Under the pieces are notes generated by a model. It did no database searches. It was not told the DNA's origin and saw only the letters and a list, made by a program, of their open reading frames with translations. Below, one piece after another: positions 1-6,472 of a stretch of 45,599 nt of DNA. Within the stretch, counting starts at the first letter, position 1. Every line of letters starts with the position of its first letter. The stretch covers positions 1 through 45,599 of the forward strand of contig JBAZWE010000007.1 in the NCBI GenBank assembly GCA_041660545.1. The letters run 5' to 3'. This DNA comes from JBAZWE01 sp041660545. GTDB lineage: Bacteria > Actinomycetota > Thermoleophilia > BMS3ABIN01. Both the position numbers and the translations under genes were made by a program.

Positions 1-16
1 TGTGCTCTTCCGATCT
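1..16. other. Illumina adapter remnant
   Basis: Bases 1-16 read TGTGCTCTTCCGATCT, which is the 3' end of the standard Illumina TruSeq read-2 adapter. A coding frame homologous to DUF305 proteins starts immediately after it. This marks a contig end with untrimmed adapter, so nothing should be inferred about upstream context. Confidence 0.9.
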
Positions 17-17
17 T

Positions 18-221
18 TCCGAAGCATCGAGGCCGTTTGATCTGCGTTTCATAGAAGCCATGACTCCACACCATGAAGGGGCCATCACAATGGCCCGGGA
101 CGCTAAACTGAATGCTGAACACGACAAGATCAAGAACTTGGCTGACGCCATTATTGCGGCGCAGGAGGCAGAGATAGAGCAAATGAAGAACTGGAAAGAA
201 TCCTGGTATAGTAGCTATTAA
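18..221 (+). CDS. DUF305 family protein, 3' end only
   Basis: The frame from base 18 to the TAA at 219-221 encodes 67 residues with no start, because the gene is cut by the contig end. The peptide contains FIEAMTPHHEGAITMA followed by spaced acidic and Met residues (AQEAEIEQMKNW) and ends in SWYSSY. This matches the second half of the DUF305 helical-bundle domain, with its hallmark M-x-x-H-H-x-x-A motif. DUF305 proteins are usually exported and are often linked to copper or other metal resistance. The domain call comes from the motif; a metal role is supported by the CopD-like and ArsR-like genes about 500-1100 bases downstream. Confidence 0.75.
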   Translation, partial: SEASRPFDLRFIEAMTPHHEGAITMARDAKLNAEHDKIKNLADAIIAAQEAEIEQMKNWKESWYSSY

Positions 222-496
222 GCCTCATCAAAAAAACCTATCTGAGCCATTATCAAGGGGCTTAAGATAGTGGAGGCGGAGCAACGGTGCGGACCCGCAA
301 AAAAACAAGCTGTTCATTGCCTACACCAAATCACCCACCCTGGAAAATCATCTCAAAGACTTTCGTCGTGGGTAGTATCTTCATTTATCGACCCAGTCAG
401 TTGTTTGGGATTAATTTTTCCCATGGAATGGTGGCCCTTCAGCAGACGCATGAATAGCCTGAACTCATCGTCCGGAAAGATCCAATAATAGTCCGA

Positions 497-587
497 AAGT
501 TCGATTCCCGCCGACTGTCAAGTTTTCACGCAACAAAAAATGCCTCTCTCAAGGCATTTCTCAGGGCTGAAATGTTGGTGGAGGCGG
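497..587 (+). repeat. 91-bp direct repeat, copy A
   Basis: This block aligns over its whole length with 1821-1911, with roughly three quarters identity by eye. Both begin AAGTTCGATTCCCGCCG, then CTGTCAA, then a hairpin built on AAAAATGCC/AAGGCATTT, and both end TGGTGGAGGCGG. Copy B ends in the genuine ssrA 3' end, so copy A looks like a displaced attachment-site remnant. The 1.3 kb between the copies holds the ArsR/CopD genes. Confidence 0.65.
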
Positions 588-666
588 TGCAACGCTATTC
601 GAACTCTGAGGTAAATATTTTGAGTCGGCTGGAAAGAGCCGTAAGGGAGTTTTCTGCGGAGCAAGC

Positions 667-732
667 AACCAATCTATAAATATTTGGTTTTTCTTGACAT
701 CGAACAACCAATAAAGTATTTTAGTACATACT
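667..732 (+). promoter_or_regulatory. promoter and operator of the arsR-like gene
   Basis: TTGACA at 694-699 and TATTTT at 717-722 are 17 bases apart, a good sigma-70 type promoter. AACCAAT occurs at 667-673 and 706-712 on the plus strand and on the minus strand at 683-689, giving inverted pairs on both sides of the -35 box. AGTAT/ATACT (715-719 and 728-732) forms another dyad over the -10 box. ArsR-family repressors bind such dyads over their own promoters, so autoregulation is likely. Confidence 0.6.
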
Positions 733-753
733 TATTGAAAGCATGGGAGCTCA

Positions 754-1068
754 ATGAAGGAATCAGCAGAATTATTCAAGATACTGGCCGTTGATAAAAG
801 GATCGAGATCATCGAGCTATTGAAGAAAGAAGCCATGAACGTCAATTCCATGGCCGAGGCACTGGGTATAACCTCGTCGGCAGTTTCGCAGCACTTGCGG
901 GTGCTTAAAAGTGCCGGTCTGGTCAGAGATGAAAGGAAGGGTTATTGGATCTATTATTCGCTGGATCGTGACGCCCTGGAAAAGGCCCGGGAAAGGCTAA
1001 ACAGAATATGCACCTGTGGCTGCTTGAATGAAAACTCAAGCGGTAGAAAAAAATGTAGGAGCGGCTAG
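754..1068 (+). CDS. ArsR-family metal-responsive repressor
   Basis: This 104-residue winged-helix protein has the typical ArsR/SmtB order: N-terminal helices (LFKILAVDKRIEIIELL), a recognition helix region around residues 40-55 (SSAVSQHLRVLKSAGLV) and the wing (DERKGYWIYYSL). Its C-terminus carries CTCGC at about residues 86-90 and a further Cys near the end, a plausible soft-metal thiolate sensor site outside the usual alpha-3 position. GGGAGCTC precedes the ATG. It heads a likely unit with the Cys-rich peptide (1138) and CopD-like gene (1328). The family call is firm; the effector (copper, arsenic or another thiophilic metal) is not determined by the sequence. Confidence 0.88.
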   Translation: MKESAELFKILAVDKRIEIIELLKKEAMNVNSMAEALGITSSAVSQHLRVLKSAGLVRDERKGYWIYYSLDRDALEKARERLNRICTCGCLNENSSGRKKCRSG

Positions 1069-1137
1069 TGGAGCACTATATTTTTTTCTAATCTATTTCA
1101 GTTTATTTGCATTAACTTAAAGAATGGAGGTGACAAG

Positions 1138-1257
1138 ATGACCGATATTAAAGAAACCCAAATCCATGAAAAGCCAGAAGAGGAGGAGTCTCGGGATAAA
1201 AATGACGCAAACGGCTCCTGCGGTTGTGGCTGCGTGCCCCCAATCGAGACAAAATAG
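1138..1257 (+). CDS. 39-residue Cys-rich acidic peptide, putative metal binder
   Basis: An ATG at 1138 preceded by a strong ribosome binding site (GGAGGTGAC, 1126-1134) opens a 39-codon frame ending at TAG 1255-1257. The product is very acidic and charged (MTDIKETQ, PEEEES) and ends with a compact cluster, SCGCGCVPP. The cluster resembles the CTCGC tail of the neighbouring regulator. Nothing else is recognisable. A metallothionein-like or metal-delivery role is inferred from the clustered cysteines and the location between an ArsR-type repressor and a CopD-like protein. The strong SD and immediate downstream terminator support a real gene. Confidence 0.65.
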   Translation: MTDIKETQIHEKPEEEESRDKNDANGSCGCGCVPPIETK

Positions 1258-1276
1258 CGGTAGACAAGGTTAAAAA

Positions 1277-1313
1277 GAGGGTGGATTGAACTCAATCCAC
1301 CCTCTAATTTTTC
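1277..1313 (+). terminator. intrinsic terminator after the Cys-rich peptide
   Basis: A perfect 13-bp stem, GAGGGTGGATTGA paired with TCAATCCACCCTC around a two-base loop, is followed by TAATTTTT. It lies between the peptide gene and the CopD-like gene, so transcription of the latter may depend on read-through or its own promoter. Confidence 0.75.
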
Positions 1314-1327
1314 CCTGAGGAGGAAAA

Positions 1328-1804
1328 TTGAAAGAGTTATTATTAGTAACCGCAGCCTGGCTTCATCTTATTGCAACAGTAATATGGATCGGTGGAATCG
1401 CCTTCATCCTTTTTATTGCCATGCCTTCGGCCAGACAAATTATGGGTACTGACGCCGGTAAACTCATGGGCGATGTCTCAAGGAGATTTACTCCCATGGC
1501 AAACTATTCCATCGCCCTTTTGGTGCTTACGGGGGCCATAATAGCAGCGCTAAATAACAGTTTCTCGAATTCCGCGATTCTTGAAAATAACTGGATCATC
1601 ATTCTGGCCGTGAAGCACATCTTGGTTTTCACGATGATCGTTATCCATTTCTTCAGAGGCCTGATCTTAGCCCCTAAAATTATGAGTATGGAGTCAAGGC
1701 CAAGAAAGATGTACTTGCAAAACCTCTCCATCAATTTAGTTAAGGCAAATTTTGGTTTGGGGCTGATGGTGATATTGCTAAGTGCCATAATCAACAGTAT
1801 GTAG
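1328..1804 (+). CDS. CopD-like copper-resistance membrane protein
   Basis: This 158-residue protein starts at TTG with AGGAGG at 1318-1323 directly upstream. It has four predicted membrane segments (about residues 5-30, 55-78, 88-112, 135-157). A His sits in the first helix (WLHLIATVIWIGGIAF) and more in the third (VKHILVFTMIVIHFF). This spacing and the WIGGIAF pattern match the CopD/DUF2269-like domain of copper export or uptake proteins. It is the stand-alone domain, without the CopC partner. The ArsR-type repressor, Cys-rich peptide and DUF305 gene nearby support metal handling; copper specifically is an inference. Confidence 0.7.
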   Translation: MKELLLVTAAWLHLIATVIWIGGIAFILFIAMPSARQIMGTDAGKLMGDVSRRFTPMANYSIALLVLTGAIIAALNNSFSNSAILENNWIIILAVKHILVFTMIVIHFFRGLILAPKIMSMESRPRKMYLQNLSINLVKANFGLGLMVILLSAIINSM

Positions 1805-1820
1805 CAGCATGTGACGTAAT

Positions 1821-1911
1821 AAGTTCGATTCCCGCCGGCTGTCAAATTTTTGGGCAAGAAAAAATGCCTTAGGTAAGGCATTTTCAGAGGTGCGAATGAT
1901 GGTGGAGGCGG
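1821..1911 (+). repeat. 91-bp direct repeat, copy B (overlaps ssrA 3' end)
   Basis: This is the partner of 497-587, 1324 bases away. It spans the last 12 bases of ssrA (1900-1911), the ssrA terminator and a further GTTCGATTCCCGCCG. That last segment is an inverted copy of the ssrA T-arm sequence at 1909-1923. Such repeats at the 3' end of tmRNA are the usual footprint of integrative elements. No integrase gene is present between the copies. Confidence 0.65.
1857..1885 (-). terminator. ssrA terminator
   Basis: On the minus strand AAAATGCCTTA pairs with TAAGGCATTTT around a CC loop and is followed by more T residues (TTTTTTCTTG in all). It begins about 15 bases beyond the CCA end of ssrA. Confidence 0.75.
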
Positions 1912-2251
1912 CGGGAATCGAACCCGCGTCCGAAGCCATCCAAAAGGGAGTATCTACAAGCTTAGCCCATGCTTTTAGTTCTCACGTCCCGGCTCCGCAA
2001 AGGCAGGATCCGGTTCGCCAGCCTCTCTAAGGTTTCCCAACCGCGGCGAGAAGCAACCGCGGCGGTTGAGTCCACTAGCTGACGCCGTTACCCCGCTCGT
2101 GGACTTAGCGGGAACGACGAGCCGCAATTAAGCGGCTAACGCGAGATTATCGTCTGCGTTTAGGTTAGTTTTCCGGTAGTTTAACGAGCCCACCGGAAGC
2201 TCGGCTTGCTGCTCCCATCCAGATTGACCCCGTCGAAACCAGGTCGCCCCC
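1900..2251 (-). ncRNA. ssrA: tmRNA
   Basis: The 352-base RNA begins GGGGGCGACCTGG, continues with the conserved TTTCGACGGGG, and ends GGGTTCGATTCCCGCC followed by GCCTCCACCA. The seven 5' bases GGGGGCG pair with CGCCTCC (one G-U) to form the acceptor stem, and CCA is encoded. The tag reading frame runs 2157 down to 2128: GCA GAC GAT AAT CTC GCG TTA GCC GCT TAA, giving ADDNLALAA; a preceding AAC could add one residue. With SmpB it rescues stalled ribosomes and tags the unfinished protein for proteolysis. smpB and the nuclease gene rnr lie just upstream on the same strand. Its 3' end appears to have been an integration target. Confidence 0.93.
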
Positions 2252-2374
2252 ACGTCTGAGGTGGGTGCCGCGGCGAAAACTCGGGGACACATGCCAGTTT
2301 GCAGGTGTTTTTCCCTTTTCCGCGCCGCAGGTCGTGATGGATAGTGCGGTCGTGCTTATCTCGCGTCCACTATT

Positions 2375-2380
2375 ATTATA
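2375..2380 (-). promoter_or_regulatory. likely ssrA promoter (-10 box)
   Basis: A consensus TATAAT reads on the minus strand about 125 bases before the mature 5' end of ssrA, which would give a 5' precursor of about 115 bases. No strong -35 hexamer is seen at the expected distance. Confidence 0.35.
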
Positions 2381-2464
2381 CCCGATTTGAACTACCGAAT
2401 CTGGAACAAAGACACAACTTCTCCGTGGGGCCGGCACATAAGAACCATCCGGATCGAAACGACC

Positions 2465-2932
2465 CTACTGCTTCTGCCGCTCCCTGAAACCCCGCTCGAT
2501 CTCCCTTTTGGATTCCTTGTCAGCCAGTGACCGGCGCTTGTCGTGCAGCTTCTTGCCCTTTGCAAGGCCGAACTGCAGCTTGACGCGGCGGTTGCGAAAA
2601 TACATCTTGGTGGGAACCAGCGTCAGGCCTTTTTCCTGGGTCTTGCCGATGAGCGAACGGATCTCGCGCTTGTGCAGCAGGAGTTTTCGGGTGCGGTCGG
2701 GGTCCACGTTGTGGATGTTGCCCTGCTCGTAGGGGCTGATATGCAGGCCGACGATGAAGGCCTCTTCATCGTTGATCGTGCAATAGCTGTCCTTGAGGTT
2801 GACGCGTCCGGCCCGCAGCGACTTTACCTCGGTGCCTTTTAACTCTATGCCCGCCTCAAAGGTCTCCTCGATAAAGTAATCGTGGAATGCCTTGCGGTTG
2901 GAAGCGATGGGTTTTGAGCCGTTTATTGACAT
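2465..2932 (-). CDS. smpB: SsrA-binding protein SmpB
   Basis: A 155-residue protein from the ATG at 2932 (MSINGSKPIASNRKAFHDYF). It has the SmpB beta-barrel signatures GIELKGTEVKSLRAGRVNLKDS, HISPYEQGN and PTKMYF, and the basic tail (GKKLHDKRRSLADKE) that becomes helical in the ribosomal A-site path. A TTG 14 codons upstream is in frame, but SmpB proteins normally begin near the ATG. It sits between rnr and ssrA on the same strand, a common arrangement for the trans-translation machinery. Confidence 0.94.
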   Translation of the reverse strand: MSINGSKPIASNRKAFHDYFIEETFEAGIELKGTEVKSLRAGRVNLKDSYCTINDEEAFIVGLHISPYEQGNIHNVDPDRTRKLLLHKREIRSLIGKTQEKGLTLVPTKMYFRNRRVKLQFGLAKGKKLHDKRRSLADKESKREIERGFRERQKQ

Positions 2933-3013
2933 ATACGGTTTATATACAAGAGTCGGCGGGGAATATCCGTGCAAGTACCCGGGAGTTCAGTAAGATGTCC
3001 CGGACTATTTGGA

Positions 3014-4897
3014 TTACTTGGCGGGTTCGAGCTCCACTTTCCCACGCTGTTTGTCGATGCGCACAACCCGCACGCTCATGCGGTCTCCCAGCCGGTAGGG
3101 CCGGCCGGAGCGGCGTCCCACCAGGGCGCTGCCCTTGTCGCTGAGCAGGTAGTAATCACCCCATAGCCTGCGGGCGGGCACGTAGCCTTCATAGCACTCC
3201 TCGAAGCGCACGAACAGACCCGAGGGGATGACGCTGACAACCTCGCCCTCGAATACCTTGTCCCATCCTTCCTGATAGAGCAGCCGGTCAAGCAGGAAGG
3301 CCAGCACAATGTCGTCGGCGGTGCGCTCCACCAGCGCGGCGCGTCGCTCGTTGTCCGAGCTTGTCTCGGCAATCTGTGCCAGCTCCAGGCGGCTGCAACT
3401 GTAATCTTCCAGGTGCAACTCGCGCAGCAGCGCGCGGTGCACCGCCAGGTCAGGATAGCGGCGTATCGGCGATGTAAAGTGCAGATATGCTTCGGAGGCC
3501 AGACCGAAATGGCCGAGGTTGTCTTCCAGGTAGCGCGCCTGCTTGAGCGATCGCAGGACTATTTCGCCGAAGACCGAACGGTTGCGCTGCTGCTCACTCA
3601 GCACACGCGGGAGCGACTTTAACATATCGCGGATGGCGCGGCCGGCTTTCTCCGGGGTGCCGTGCGCCAGGGAAAAAGACGGGGTCGGGACGCCCAGGTC
3701 TTCCAAAAGGTCAAAGAGCGACTCGACGGCGGCCGCGTCCGGATTTTCGTGCACTCGGTAGATGCAATTACCCTGTCGCTGCTCGAGGAACCGCGCCACC
3801 GCCTCGTTGGCGGCGATCATGAACTCCTCGATCAGCGCGTGAGATTCCGACTGCGGCCGTGGTCTCACTCCCACGACACCGCCATCTTCGGCCAGCCGGA
3901 ACTCTGGCTCGAAAGTCTGTATGTTCAGGGCGCCGCGCCCATGACGCGCCTGGCGCAAGTCGGCGGCAAGATCCCGGCAACGGACGAGCAAACTCTCCAG
4001 AGCCTTGGCATCGCTGCCGCTTAAGCCCGGCTCCAGCAGCTCGCCGACCTCACTCAAGCCCGCGGTGTCCTCGAAGTAATCATCGACCTCGTTATAAGTC
4101 AGACGCCGGCAACTTTTGATCGTGCTGCGATAAAAACGGACTTTTTCGGGGATGAGCTCCTGCGGTTTTTCATCAGTCTCCGGGGGGTTCGGCTCCCCCT
4201 GCGCCTGTCCATGCATCCGGGAGCCCGGTGGGATGTCCCACTTAAAATGCATCTCGACCGTCACACACTTGCGATCCTCACCGGGTCGCAGACTGCAGGC
4301 ATCGCTCGAGAGCACCGGCGGCAGCATCGGCTCTACGGCTACCGGCATATAAACGCTACAGGCCTTCTTGCCCGCCTCACGATCGACTGCCGAGCCGGCC
4401 GGCACGAAATAACTCACGTCGGCGATGTGCACATAAAGGGTGACCTCGCCCTCCCCGGGCCCGTCGACCAGGGAGATCGCGTCGTCAAAGTCTTTGGCCT
4501 CGTCGGGATCGATGGTGAAGGAGACCAGACCGGTCAGGTCGCGCCGGTCGCTATCCGATTCCAAAGCCAGCGTTGCCTGCGCTTCCGCTTCTTCGAGAGC
4601 AGCGGGCGAAAACCCGCGCGGTACCTGGTAATAGGTAAGGATGCCTTCCATGAGTGCCTTGAGCGAGCCTGCCTTGCCCAGCCGCCTGATCACCTCACCG
4701 CGCCCGCGGCCGTCCGGCCTTAAGACCGCCAGCTCACCCGGGCGGGCTCCATGCAATGCCTTGTGGCCGACGAATATTTCTTTCTGGTCGCCGAACAGAG
4801 GGTCGGCGCGATAAATCTTGCCGCTCTTGGTGATGACGGCGACCATCGGCGTGGCCGGTCCAAATTCACTGTTTCTGGTTTTGGATGAACGCGCCAT
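3014..4897 (-). CDS. rnr: ribonuclease R (RNB family 3'-5' exoribonuclease)
   Basis: The 627-residue protein has a short N-terminal cold-shock-like region. The RNB catalytic domain begins around residue 120 with FTIDPDEAKDFDDAIS, whose aspartates bind the catalytic magnesium, followed by LYVHIADVSYFV. A second RNB motif, HFTSPIRRYPDL, lies near residue 475. A C-terminal S1 domain starts near residue 550 (FEGEVVSVIPSGLFVRFE). It is about 180 residues shorter than the E. coli enzyme, lacking the N-terminal helix-turn-helix and the long basic tail, as in many Gram-positive homologues. RNase R degrades structured and non-stop mRNA in concert with tmRNA-SmpB, which fits the adjacent smpB and ssrA. 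Confidence 0.92.
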   Translation of the reverse strand: MARSSKTRNSEFGPATPMVAVITKSGKIYRADPLFGDQKEIFVGHKALHGARPGELAVLRPDGRGRGEVIRRLGKAGSLKALMEGILTYYQVPRGFSPAALEEAEAQATLALESDSDRRDLTGLVSFTIDPDEAKDFDDAISLVDGPGEGEVTLYVHIADVSYFVPAGSAVDREAGKKACSVYMPVAVEPMLPPVLSSDACSLRPGEDRKCVTVEMHFKWDIPPGSRMHGQAQGEPNPPETDEKPQELIPEKVRFYRSTIKSCRRLTYNEVDDYFEDTAGLSEVGELLEPGLSGSDAKALESLLVRCRDLAADLRQARHGRGALNIQTFEPEFRLAEDGGVVGVRPRPQSESHALIEEFMIAANEAVARFLEQRQGNCIYRVHENPDAAAVESLFDLLEDLGVPTPSFSLAHGTPEKAGRAIRDMLKSLPRVLSEQQRNRSVFGEIVLRSLKQARYLEDNLGHFGLASEAYLHFTSPIRRYPDLAVHRALLRELHLEDYSCSRLELAQIAETSSDNERRAALVERTADDIVLAFLLDRLLYQEGWDKVFEGEVVSVIPSGLFVRFEECYEGYVPARRLWGDYYLLSDKGSALVGRRSGRPYRLGDRMSVRVVRIDKQRGKVELEPAK

Positions 4898-4958
4898 CGG
4901 TCAGACAGTAATTGCCTGGAAGGAGATCGCAGGTATTATGGTGTCCCCGAGCTTAACG

Positions 4959-6143
4959 TCAGGACGCCAGTTCGAAGAGTGCACGCTCGATGACCTCATC
5001 CGCGGGAGTCGCGGGATCATCCACGGCCGGGATGTCGGGCTCGATGCCTATCTTGTTGATATCGATTCCCCTGGGAGTGTAATAGCTGCCCGAGGTGTAC
5101 TTGATGGCGCCGCCGTTGCTGAGCGGGTTGATGTTCTGGACGACACCTTTGCCGAATGTCTTCTCACCGATGAGTTTTCCGCGGGCGTCATCCTTGATGG
5201 CGCCCGCCACGATCTCGGAAGCGCTGGCCGTATATCCATTCACGAGCACCGCCATGGGAATCGTCTCGTTAGCGTCGCCGCGCGCGTCGTAGACCTCGCT
5301 TTTTCCATCGCGGCTCACTACCGAGACGATGGTTCCATCCTCGATAAACACGCTGCCGACGTTGACAGCCTCGTCCAGCAAGCCGCCACCGTTGTTCCTC
5401 AGATCGAGGATGATCGCCTCAGCGCCTTCCTTCGTCAGCTTCTCGACAGCACCCTGGACCTTGGGCCCGGCATCCAGGGAAAACTGGTCAAGCCGCACGT
5501 AACCGATCTTTTTACCGCCGCGGTCCAGCATCTTTTCGCTGATTATGGGAATCTCGATAGCCTTGCGCGTCAAATCGAAGTCGATATCCTCATCACCGCG
5601 TTTTATATGCAACACCACCTTTGTCTCCGCTTTGCCCCGCATGAAGGCGACGGCTTCCTCCTCGGTCCTGCCTTCAATGGTCTGATCGTCGACGCCGGTG
5701 ATGATATCGCCCGGTTTTATGCTGGCGCTCTGGGCAGGCGAGCCTTCGATGATATCCACGATCGTCAGCTTGCCGTCCTTGGTCTCCAGCAGCACGCCCA
5801 CGCCCACGAATGAACCGTTGGTGTGATCCTGGAAATAGCGGAAGTCATCGGGAGAGAAGTAGGCGGTATACGGGTCATCAAGGCTTTTTATCATGCCCTC
5901 CATGGCGCTGTTCTCCAGGCTGGAGGAGTCCACCGGCTTATAGAAACCATCCTCAAGGATGCCCTCGACCTCCCTCTGAAGCTGGAGGATATTGTCGCCG
6001 GGAAAGAAGACATTGCGGACGCTATCGGGAAGCGCGTAGAAAACAAGTGACAGCCGGTAATAATGGCCGCCAAAGTACAGCCCGAGCAGAAAGGCGACTG
6101 ATACTGTGAGAGTGATGAAGAATATTTTAAAGACGCGTGGCAT
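4959..6143 (-). CDS. S41 family C-terminal processing protease
   Basis: A 394-residue protein with an N-terminal signal anchor (residues 4-26). A PDZ domain lies at about 95-180 (GSFVGVGVLLE, GSPAQSASIKPGDIITGVD). The S41 catalytic core has the substrate motif DLRNNGGGLLDEAV, the nucleophile Ser in NGYTASASEIVAGA and the general-base Lys in GEKTFGKGVVQ. It acts outside the membrane, cleaving C-termini of exported proteins. Ctp genes often lie just after ftsEX and before smpB; here the same order is kept but the sulfur cluster separates it from ftsX. The start ATG at 6143 has only a weak ribosome binding site. Confidence 0.93.
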   Translation of the reverse strand: MPRVFKIFFITLTVSVAFLLGLYFGGHYYRLSLVFYALPDSVRNVFFPGDNILQLQREVEGILEDGFYKPVDSSSLENSAMEGMIKSLDDPYTAYFSPDDFRYFQDHTNGSFVGVGVLLETKDGKLTIVDIIEGSPAQSASIKPGDIITGVDDQTIEGRTEEEAVAFMRGKAETKVVLHIKRGDEDIDFDLTRKAIEIPIISEKMLDRGGKKIGYVRLDQFSLDAGPKVQGAVEKLTKEGAEAIILDLRNNGGGLLDEAVNVGSVFIEDGTIVSVVSRDGKSEVYDARGDANETIPMAVLVNGYTASASEIVAGAIKDDARGKLIGEKTFGKGVVQNINPLSNGGAIKYTSGSYYTPRGIDINKIGIEPDIPAVDDPATPADEVIERALFELAS

Positions 6144-6220
6144 CTGGCTTGCTCGTCAGGCCTTGATACTTCTTGACAGCCCCGGTTTTTCATGTATTTA
6201 ATTATTCGTTACCGTCTGAA

Positions 6221-6229
6221 AGTATAGCA
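6221..6229 (-). promoter_or_regulatory. possible extended -10 promoter for ctp-rnr-smpB
   Basis: TGCTATACT on the minus strand is an extended -10 element about 80 bases before the ctp start. No clear -35 box is visible. Confidence 0.35.
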
Positions 6230-6348
6230 ATTTTGGAGGAGGTGGGGGCGCTTTCCAGACGGTTTCGCGGGGAGGACGGCCGTACAGTCGATGTGGAAAC
6301 CGCATGGTTTTCCACAGTCCCACCTTAAACCAACGAGCGATAATTTGC

Positions 6349-6357
6349 TGTTATAAT
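6349..6357 (+). promoter_or_regulatory. extended -10 promoter of the sulfur cluster
   Basis: TGTTATAAT is a perfect extended -10 element and would start a leader of about 110 bases before the yeeE-like gene at 6473. Confidence 0.45.
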
Positions 6358-6472
6358 GCTCGGGTTAATTCTGGCGACCTGCCGGTAAACTTGGAAATGG
6401 ACATGGCTTTTAAGGTCGTGTCCTGAAGCTATACGAAGGTCTGAACTATTCATGAAGCCTGGAGGAGGAACT

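Larger units (their letters stand above)
222..753. other. non-coding stretch with attachment-like repeats
   Basis: This 532-base stretch holds no convincing gene. It carries GTGGAGGCGG at 270-279 and again at 578-587, each followed by an imperfect GCAACG. The same decamer forms the 3' end of ssrA at 1901-1910. It also carries a degenerate copy of the ssrA terminator near 534-560. A frame around 280-370 (ending KDFRRG and a stop) may be a gene remnant but has no start. The composition suggests debris from successive insertions at the ssrA 3' end. Confidence 0.5.
6144..6472. other. divergent intergenic region between ctp and the yeeE-like gene
   Basis: About 330 bases separate two divergent transcription units. 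It holds the promoter elements listed separately and a dyad, TGTGGAAAC/GTTTTCCACA, at 6292-6316. No gene is seen. Confidence 0.6.

Noticed and set aside
270..488. Plus-strand 72-codon frame
   Set aside because: It begins inside an attachment-like repeat, has no ribosome binding site and no recognisable protein pattern.
2165..2437. Minus-strand 90-codon frame at the ssrA 5' region
   Set aside because: It overlaps the tmRNA gene and its promoter, so it is not a protein gene.
4818..5813. Long plus-strand frame opposite ctp and rnr
   Set aside because: It lies antisense to two firmly identified genes and its translation follows their codon pattern in mirror frame.
6292..6316. Inverted pair of DnaA-box-like sequences (TGTGGAAAC and GTTTTCCACA)
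   Set aside because: Only one pair is present, with no dnaA, dnaN or AT-rich unwinding region nearby, so it is not an origin. It is more likely a regulatory dyad or hairpin.
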